In this document: positions 1-4,207 of the stretch, piece by piece
Position numbering within the stretch: the stretch's first letter is position 1
How the letters are laid out: every line of letters begins with the position of its first letter
DNA from: Actinomycetes bacterium
GTDB lineage: Bacteria > Bacillota_I > Bacilli_A > RF39 > UBA660
NCBI GenBank assembly: GCA_021152765.1
Contig: JAGKUT010000051.1
Span: 1 to 6,222 of the forward strand
Reading direction: 5' to 3'
Length of the DNA: 6,222 nt
Position numbers and translations under genes: made by a program
The notes under the pieces: model-generated
Databases searched by the model: none
The model's input: the letters and a program-made list of their open reading frames with translations, nothing else
Told to the model about the DNA's origin: nothing

Positions 1-477
1 TAAATAATCAGGATGATAATTTAAAAAATGTCTTTTATATTCGCATGCTTCTAATAAAAAGTAATTACTATTTTTTATTTCTCCACTTCCATCTCCTATT
101 AGGTAATTTGAGTTGAGTACGTGTGCAAGTAATGCTGATGTTGTTGTTTTTCCGTGGCAGCCTGATACTGCTATTAAGTTAAATTTATTTGTTATTTTAG
201 CAACTATTTCTTGATATGTATATATTTTGAGATTCTTTTTTAATGCTTCTTTTACTTCTTCGTTTGTTTCATCAAATGTATTCCCTTTTATTATAATCAT
301 GTTTTCTTTTATATTATCTTTATTAAATTCCAATATTTTTATCTTATTTTTTATTAAGTTTTCTTCTGTAAAATAATGTTTTTTATAGTCACTTCCTTGT
401 ACGTTATATCCAAGTTGTTTCATTATGACTGCTAATGCGCTCATTCCAGAGCCTTTTATTCCTATAAAATGATACAT
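1..477 (-). CDS. murC: MurC, UDP-N-acetylmuramate--L-alanine ligase (N-terminal part, cut by the left edge)
   Basis: MurC is the cytoplasmic, ATP-dependent ligase that adds L-alanine to UDP-N-acetylmuramic acid, the first step of the peptidoglycan stem peptide. Reading the minus strand from ATG at 477 gives 159 uninterrupted codons up to the window edge; a full MurC is about 430-480 residues, so roughly one third is visible. Residues 6-16 (GIKGSGMSALA) form the N-terminal Rossmann-like UDP-binding motif, with QGSD at 27-30. Residues 105-113 (SGCHGKTTT) are the Mur-ligase ATP-binding P-loop, with Cys107 where Ala, Ser or Thr is commoner. GDGSG (128-132) and EACEYKRHF (143-151) are typical of Bacillota MurC rather than MurD, MurE or MurF. 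An AGGAGG ribosome binding site lies at 483-488, five bases from the ATG, fixing the start. It is transcribed divergently from def. The identification is secure; nothing can be said about the missing C-terminal domains. Confidence 0.95.
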   Translation of the reverse strand, partial: MYHFIGIKGSGMSALAVIMKQLGYNVQGSDYKKHYFTEENLIKNKIKILEFNKDNIKENMIIIKGNTFDETNEEVKEALKKNLKIYTYQEIVAKITNKFNLIAVSGCHGKTTTSALLAHVLNSNYLIGDGSGEIKNSNYFLLEACEYKRHFLNYHPDYL

Positions 478-523
478 AAAAACCTCCTATAATAAATTAT
501 TCTTTTATTTAAAATAGGTAATA

Positions 524-552
524 TTGTTTTTATTTTAGTTTTATGTTAAAAT
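524..552 (+). promoter_or_regulatory. Predicted sigma-A promoter for def and the radical SAM gene
   Basis: A TTGTTT -35 box (524-529) and a TAAAAT -10 box (547-552) are separated by 17 bases. TG at 544-545 is placed exactly as in an extended -10 element (TGnTAAAAT). Transcription would start near 558-560, just before the GAGGTGG ribosome binding site (562-568), giving a leader of only about 15 bases. The region is AT-rich, so chance matches are likely; the correct spacing together with the extended -10 raises confidence. This is inference from consensus. Confidence 0.55.
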
Positions 553-572
553 TGTTGATATGAGGTGGTTTT

Positions 573-1121
573 ATGTTTAAAAAACTTGATATTTTGGATG
601 AAAAAGATAAACATTTAAGAACTAAATCTGTTGATTCAGAGTTGCCTTTATCAAAAGATGAAAAAAAGTTAATTCAAAGAATTATTGATCATTTAACATA
701 TAGCCAAATTGAGGAGTATGAGAAGAAGTATGATTTACGTCCCGGAATGGGACTTGCTTTTCCTCAAATTGGTATTAATAAAAGAATTATTGTTATTGTT
801 CATGAGTATGACGATGGTAAGTTTGATAATTATGTTTTTGTTAATCCAAAGATTGTAAGTAGTTCTGAGGAAATGATTGCGGTTGAAGCTGGTGAAGGAT
901 GCCTTTCTGTTAATCGAGAGGTTGAGGGTCATGTTCCAAGACATGCTCGTGTTACTGTTGAGGGTTATGATGAAGATGGTAATAAGATTCGTGTTCGTGC
1001 ACGTGAAGATTTATCTATTGCTTTCCAACATGAAATTGATCATTTAGATGGAATACTATTTTATGATAGAATTAATAAAAATAAGCCATTTTATACTGAG
1101 GATGAAATGAGATTAATATAA
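573..1121 (+). CDS. def: Peptide deformylase, type 2
   Basis: This metalloenzyme removes the formyl group from the N-terminal formyl-methionine of nascent proteins as they leave the ribosome. All three family motifs are present: motif I GMGLAFPQIG (residues 58-67), motif II EGCLS (108-112) with metal-ligand Cys110, and motif III HEIDH (153-157) with metal ligands His153 and His157 and catalytic Glu154. The length of 182 residues, the extended N-terminal half and the segment after motif I match the longer type 2 enzymes of Gram-positive bacteria, which are about 184 residues. Motif I has Phe63 where the consensus GxGxAAPQ has a second Ala. The start is set by GAGGTGG at 562-568, four bases before the ATG. 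It is the first gene of a likely two-gene transcript with the radical SAM gene 22 bases downstream, and it is divergent from murC. Identity is secure; the metal (usually iron in cells) is not visible from sequence. Confidence 0.97.
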   Translation: MFKKLDILDEKDKHLRTKSVDSELPLSKDEKKLIQRIIDHLTYSQIEEYEKKYDLRPGMGLAFPQIGINKRIIVIVHEYDDGKFDNYVFVNPKIVSSSEEMIAVEAGEGCLSVNREVEGHVPRHARVTVEGYDEDGNKIRVRAREDLSIAFQHEIDHLDGILFYDRINKNKPFYTEDEMRLI

Positions 1122-1143
1122 TCTTGTTTTTTTTGGAGGTAAT

Positions 1144-2079
1144 ATGTTTTTATATAGTGATTCTAATAAAAGGTATCATACTTTGGATTATTTTTATAAG
1201 CATAAGTTTGGGTGCAAAGTTTTTAAGGTTAGTTTGAATGCTGGATTTACTTGTCCTAATATCGATGGAACTCTAGGAACTCGTGGATGTATTTATTGTT
1301 CTCCCTCAGGTAGTGGTGAGTTTGCAGGGTGTTTTAAAGATGATTTAGTTAAGCAATTTAATGATATTAAGGCTATTATGAATAATAAATGGTCTGGTAA
1401 ATATATTGGATATTTTCAAGCTAGAACTAATACTTATGCTCCTGTTAGTTTATTGAAAGAAAAATATGAATCTATATTAGATTTGGATGATGTTGTTGGT
1501 CTTAGTATTGCGACTCGACCAGATTCTATTAGTGATGAATGTTTAGATTATTTGTCTGATTTAAATAAACGTACTTTTTTAACTGTAGAGTTAGGTTTAC
1601 AAAGTATTCATGATTCAACTAATAAATTAATAAATAGATGTCATACTTTAGATTGTTTTGTTGATATGGTTAATAAATTAAGAGAAAGAAACATTAATGT
1701 CGTTGTACATATTATTAATGGTCTTCCTTATGAGACAAAGGATATGATGCTTGAAACTGTTAAGTTTATTAATAAATTAGATATTCAAGGTGTTAAAATA
1801 CATATGTTGCATATTGTTAAAAATACGGAGCTTGCTAGAATGTATAAGGAGAGGCCAATTCATATTTTATCTCGTGAAGAGTATGTTGATATTGTTTGTG
1901 ATCAATTAGAGTTGTTGAGACCTGAAATTGTTATTAATCGTATTACGGGTGATCCTAAAAAAGAGGATTTAATTGAGCCTTCGTGGCTGCTTAAGAAGTT
2001 TTGTGTTTTGAATGAGATTGATAAAGAACTTGTTAGAAGGGATTCTTATCAAGGCAAATATATAGAAAAAAACGACTAA
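1144..2079 (+). CDS. Radical SAM protein, YhcC/YtqA family (TIGR01212/COG1242)
   Basis: This 311-residue protein matches the family of E. coli YhcC and B. subtilis YtqA, whose reaction I do not know to be established. An N-terminal KRYHTLDYF segment (residues 9-17) precedes the cluster motif C37-X11-C49-X2-C52, which should bind a [4Fe-4S] cluster and SAM. The wide spacing resembles Elp3 more than the common CX3CX2C motif. Further family motifs are YFQARTNTYAP (90-100), SIATRPDSI (121-129), ELGLQS (149-154), GLPYET (193-198), HMLH (220-223) and RITGDPKKEDLIEPSW (266-281). GGAGGT at 1135-1140 lies only three bases from the ATG, a short spacing, but no later in-frame ATG precedes the conserved N-terminus. 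No terminator separates it from def, so co-transcription is likely. Its TAA stop lies in the loop of a terminator shared with the opposing kinase gene. Family assignment is firm. A role in RNA modification is speculative, drawn from Elp3 similarity and from YtqA's neighbour in Bacillus (YtqB, a tRNA methyltransferase). Confidence 0.9.
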   Translation: MFLYSDSNKRYHTLDYFYKHKFGCKVFKVSLNAGFTCPNIDGTLGTRGCIYCSPSGSGEFAGCFKDDLVKQFNDIKAIMNNKWSGKYIGYFQARTNTYAPVSLLKEKYESILDLDDVVGLSIATRPDSISDECLDYLSDLNKRTFLTVELGLQSIHDSTNKLINRCHTLDCFVDMVNKLRERNINVVVHIINGLPYETKDMMLETVKFINKLDIQGVKIHMLHIVKNTELARMYKERPIHILSREEYVDIVCDQLELLRPEIVINRITGDPKKEDLIEPSWLLKKFCVLNEIDKELVRRDSYQGKYIEKND

Positions 2080-2091
2080 GTCGTTTTTTTT
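2066..2091. terminator. Bidirectional intrinsic terminator between convergent genes
   Basis: An 11-bp perfect inverted repeat has arms at 2066-2076 (seven A then CGAC) and 2080-2090 (GTCG then seven T), with a three-base loop TAA at 2077-2079. The stem has a CGAC/GTCG core flanked by an A tract and a T tract. It therefore reads as a short hairpin followed by a U run on both strands: eight T on the plus strand (2084-2091) and seven on the minus strand. It would end both the def-radical SAM transcript and the regulator-kinase transcript. The stop codons of both genes fall in or beside the loop. The short core suggests that termination may be only moderate. Confidence 0.75.
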
Positions 2092-3464
2092 GGTATTTCA
2101 AAATAGAATGTCGTTCCTTTATTTATCTTTGTTTCTACTCCATATTCGAATTTATGGCTTATTAATATACTTTTTACTATAGATAGTCCTATTCCTGAGC
2201 CAACTTGTGTTCTTGAATGTGTTTTATCCACTTTATAGTATTTATCCCATATATATTCTAGGTCTTTTTTTTCTATTCCTTTTCCTGTATCTTTTATTTC
2301 TACTCTTATTCTATTTTTATCTTGTTTTAAATTAATTATTACTTTTTTATCATTTCCTGTATAATTAATCGCATTATTTATTAGATTATATATTACTTGT
2401 TCTATTCTCTTTTTATCTGCTTTTATTATTACATCTTTTTGTTCTTTATAGATTATATTATAATTTTCTTTTTCTATATATATTTCATATCTTGTTAATA
2501 TTGTTTTAATTAATTCATTTAGGTCGAATTCTTCTAAGTCTAATGGAGATGAGTTTGATTTTATTTTTGATAGTTCTAATATATCATTTACTAATATATT
2601 TAATCTATCTGTTTCTTCTATTATTGTGTTAAGATTTTTGTTCATTTTTTCTTCATCATTATGTGTTACATCTCTTATTAATTCTGCATATGCCTTAATC
2701 ATTGTTAATGGCGTTTTTAAGTCATGTGATACATTTGCCATTAATTCTCTTCTTAAATCTTCTGTTTTAGATAATTCACTACATGCGTAGTTTAAAGATT
2801 TAGATAGTTCGTTTATCTCATCTATATCGCTTTTTTCAAATGTTATGTTGTAGTTTCCCTTAGCTAATTCAACAGCTTTATTTTTCATTTTTGTTATGGG
2901 TTTTGATATTAATTTTGATATAAAGTATGATACCATTAGTGATAGTATTATTACCAATAGTGTTATATAAAATAGCTGACTTCTTAATATCCTTACAGTT
3001 GCGTCTAATGGTTCTAGTGATGCGCTTACGAATAGATTTGTTTTTGAATTTAGTTTTACACCCAGTACTAGTGTTTGATTATCAAATCGTGGGTTTTTTA
3101 ATGTGTATCTAGCTGATGTATTCTCACTATTTATAAAGTCTTTTTTATAGTCATAATTTCCATCTATATTCACTATGCATCCTTTATTATATAAAGTTGA
3201 TATATATTTTAATTTATTATTTTGTATAAGTTCTATGCATACACCTCTATCGTGTGAAATATTATCTAGTATTTCTTCATATTTTTCTTCATTATATGTT
3301 GTAGTAATTGTTTCTATTGTATTTATTAATTCTTTTGTTTTATACCATTTATAGTATCCATCTAAGAAAATCACTTGAAATAACCATAAACATAATAGTA
3401 TGCTTAATGAGAAAACTATTAGATATAGCCATATTTTATATCTTAAGTTACTTTTTGATTTCAA
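2076..3464 (-). CDS. Membrane sensor histidine kinase (HAMP, HisKA, HATPase)
   Basis: This 462-residue kinase should sense an external signal, autophosphorylate and pass the phosphate to the adjacent regulator. In order it has: a positively charged N-terminus; TM1 about residues 12-34; an extracytoplasmic sensor of about 125 residues (35-160) with Cys76 and Cys96; TM2 about 163-184; a HAMP linker about 184-235; HisKA with phospho-acceptor His247 in SHDLKTPLTMIKAYAE; and a HATPase domain with N box NLINNAINY (360-368), G1 DTGKGI (392-397), F-box-like YIWDKYYK (404-411) and G2 GSGIGLS (422-428). The start is TTG at 3464, inside the regulator gene (17-base overlap); no ATG exists before TM1, and the next methionine is residue 177. 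No good Shine-Dalgarno is seen at normal spacing, only GGGA about seven bases upstream, so translational coupling is likely. The tail overlaps the opposing radical SAM gene by four bases. The architecture is of the PhoR/ResE/VanS type; the signal is unknown. Confidence 0.93.
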   Translation of the reverse strand: MKSKSNLRYKIWLYLIVFSLSILLCLWLFQVIFLDGYYKWYKTKELINTIETITTTYNEEKYEEILDNISHDRGVCIELIQNNKLKYISTLYNKGCIVNIDGNYDYKKDFINSENTSARYTLKNPRFDNQTLVLGVKLNSKTNLFVSASLEPLDATVRILRSQLFYITLLVIILSLMVSYFISKLISKPITKMKNKAVELAKGNYNITFEKSDIDEINELSKSLNYACSELSKTEDLRRELMANVSHDLKTPLTMIKAYAELIRDVTHNDEEKMNKNLNTIIEETDRLNILVNDILELSKIKSNSSPLDLEEFDLNELIKTILTRYEIYIEKENYNIIYKEQKDVIIKADKKRIEQVIYNLINNAINYTGNDKKVIINLKQDKNRIRVEIKDTGKGIEKKDLEYIWDKYYKVDKTHSRTQVGSGIGLSIVKSILISHKFEYGVETKINKGTTFYFEIPKKTT

Positions 3465-4110
3465 ATTTATATCCCATTCCTCTTACTGTTACTATTAAGT
3501 TTCTATATTGTTTTAGATTATTTCTAAGCATTTTTATATGTGTATCTATTGTTCTATCGTCTCCATAGAAGTCATAACCCCATATTTTATTTAGTAGTTG
3601 TTCTCTTGATAGTGCGATATTTGGATTTTTTATAAAATATGTTAATAGGTCAAATTCTTTTGGTGTTATTTTTATCTCATTATCATCTATTGTTAGTGTA
3701 TGTCCTTTGAAGTCTACTTTTAGTGTATCAAATTTGTATTCGTCAATTTCATTTGTTGTTCTTTTTAGGATTGCTTTTATTCTTGCCATTAATTCTCTTG
3801 GTGAGAATGGTTTTGTCATATAATCATCTGAGCCTAAGTTAAATCCCATTAATTTATCAAATTCTTCTTTTCTAGCTGATAAAAGTATTACTGGAATGTT
3901 TTTTATTTCTTTTATTTCTTTTAAAGTACTATATCCATCTAATTTTGGCATCATTATATCTAATACTATTAAATCTATATTATTCTCTTTAACTTTTTCA
4001 ATTGCTTCTCTTCCATTTTCTGCTTCTATTACTTCATAGTTTTCTAGTAAGCAGTATTCTTTTATTACTTCTCTTATTCCTTGTTCGTCATCTACTATTA
4101 GTATCTTCAT
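3448..4110 (-). CDS. Response regulator, OmpR/PhoB family
   Basis: This 220-residue DNA-binding regulator is the partner of the downstream histidine kinase. The receiver domain (residues 1-118) has the acidic pair Asp7/Asp8, phospho-acceptor Asp51 in VLDIMMPKLDG, Ser78 in LLSAR and Lys100 in YMTKPFSPREL, all at standard positions. The C-terminal winged helix (about 125-218) has KITPKEFDLL (147-156), the recognition-helix region DDRTIDTHIKMLRNNL (184-199) and the wing VTVRGMGYKFE (207-217). I chose ATG at 4110 because GAGGTGG lies at 4115-4121 and the receiver fold begins at once with MKILIVDDE. A longer in-frame reading from 4167 adds 19 residues that run through the predicted promoter. The gene is first in the operon and overlaps the kinase by 17 bases. 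The family is certain; targets cannot be inferred here. Confidence 0.96.
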   Translation of the reverse strand: MKILIVDDEQGIREVIKEYCLLENYEVIEAENGREAIEKVKENNIDLIVLDIMMPKLDGYSTLKEIKEIKNIPVILLSARKEEFDKLMGFNLGSDDYMTKPFSPRELMARIKAILKRTTNEIDEYKFDTLKVDFKGHTLTIDDNEIKITPKEFDLLTYFIKNPNIALSREQLLNKIWGYDFYGDDRTIDTHIKMLRNNLKQYRNLIVTVRGMGYKFEIKK

Positions 4111-4114
4111 GTGA

Positions 4115-4121
4115 CCACCTC
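4115..4121 (-). promoter_or_regulatory. Ribosome binding site that sets the regulator start
   Basis: On the minus strand GAGGTGG stands four bases before the ATG at 4110. The same heptamer precedes def (562-568), so it looks like a normal strong site for this organism. It rules in favour of the 220-residue regulator rather than the upstream in-frame ATG at 4167, which has no comparable site. Confidence 0.8.
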
Positions 4122-4129
4122 TATTTATA

Positions 4130-4160
4130 ATTATACATATTATTTTGTATTTTTTGTGAA
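4130..4160 (-). promoter_or_regulatory. Predicted sigma-A promoter for the regulator-kinase operon
   Basis: On the minus strand a perfect TATAAT -10 box (4130-4135) is preceded by TTCACA (4155-4160), which matches five of six -35 positions, with a 19-base spacer that is longer than ideal. Transcription would start near 4123, immediately before the GAGGTGG site, giving a very short leader like that predicted for def. The promoter lies between the smc terminator and the regulator gene, which suits an operon separate from smc. I saw no clear operator repeat that would show autoregulation. Confidence 0.5.
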
Positions 4161-4175
4161 ATTCCAATAGTTTTT

Positions 4176-4206
4176 AAAACACCCAACTTAATAAGTTAGG
4201 CGTTTT
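4176..4206 (-). terminator. Probable terminator of smc
   Basis: A 14-bp hairpin with a three-base loop starts two bases after the smc stop codon. On the minus strand the arms (4193-4206 and 4176-4189) pair fully if two G-U wobbles are allowed. On the plus strand the same two positions are A-C mismatches, so the structure appears selected on the smc transcript. The following U run is short: four U, then A residues. Termination may therefore be weak, or the hairpin may act mainly to protect the 3' end. Confidence 0.6.
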
Positions 4207-4207
4207 T

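Noticed and set aside
489..560. A murC promoter on the minus strand of the divergent region
   Set aside because: A TTAACA-like -35 can be found, but no -10 at proper spacing matches more than about half the consensus. One must exist here or overlap the def promoter, but I cannot place it.
478..572. Riboswitch or small RNA in the divergent intergenic region
   Set aside because: The region is only 95 bases, very AT-rich and without stable GC-containing stems; the predicted def leader is about 15 bases.
735..944. Open frame on the strand opposite def
   Set aside because: It lies wholly inside def, whose three motifs are all intact, has no ribosome binding site and reads as low-complexity Asn/Ile-rich sequence.
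2927..3568. Plus-strand open frames opposite the kinase and regulator (2927-3112 and 3308-3568)
   Set aside because: They are Leu/Ile-rich antisense readings of A-rich coding sequence, without start signals or recognisable motifs.
3902..3920. Short tandem repeat with a nine-base period in T-rich sequence
   Set aside because: It encodes Lys-Glu-Ile repeated twice within a receiver-domain helix, so coding sequence explains it.
4111..4167. Longer start for the response regulator at ATG 4167, adding 19 residues
   Set aside because: The added residues do not belong to the receiver fold, the stretch covers the predicted TATAAT promoter box, and the strong GAGGTGG site serves the ATG at 4110.
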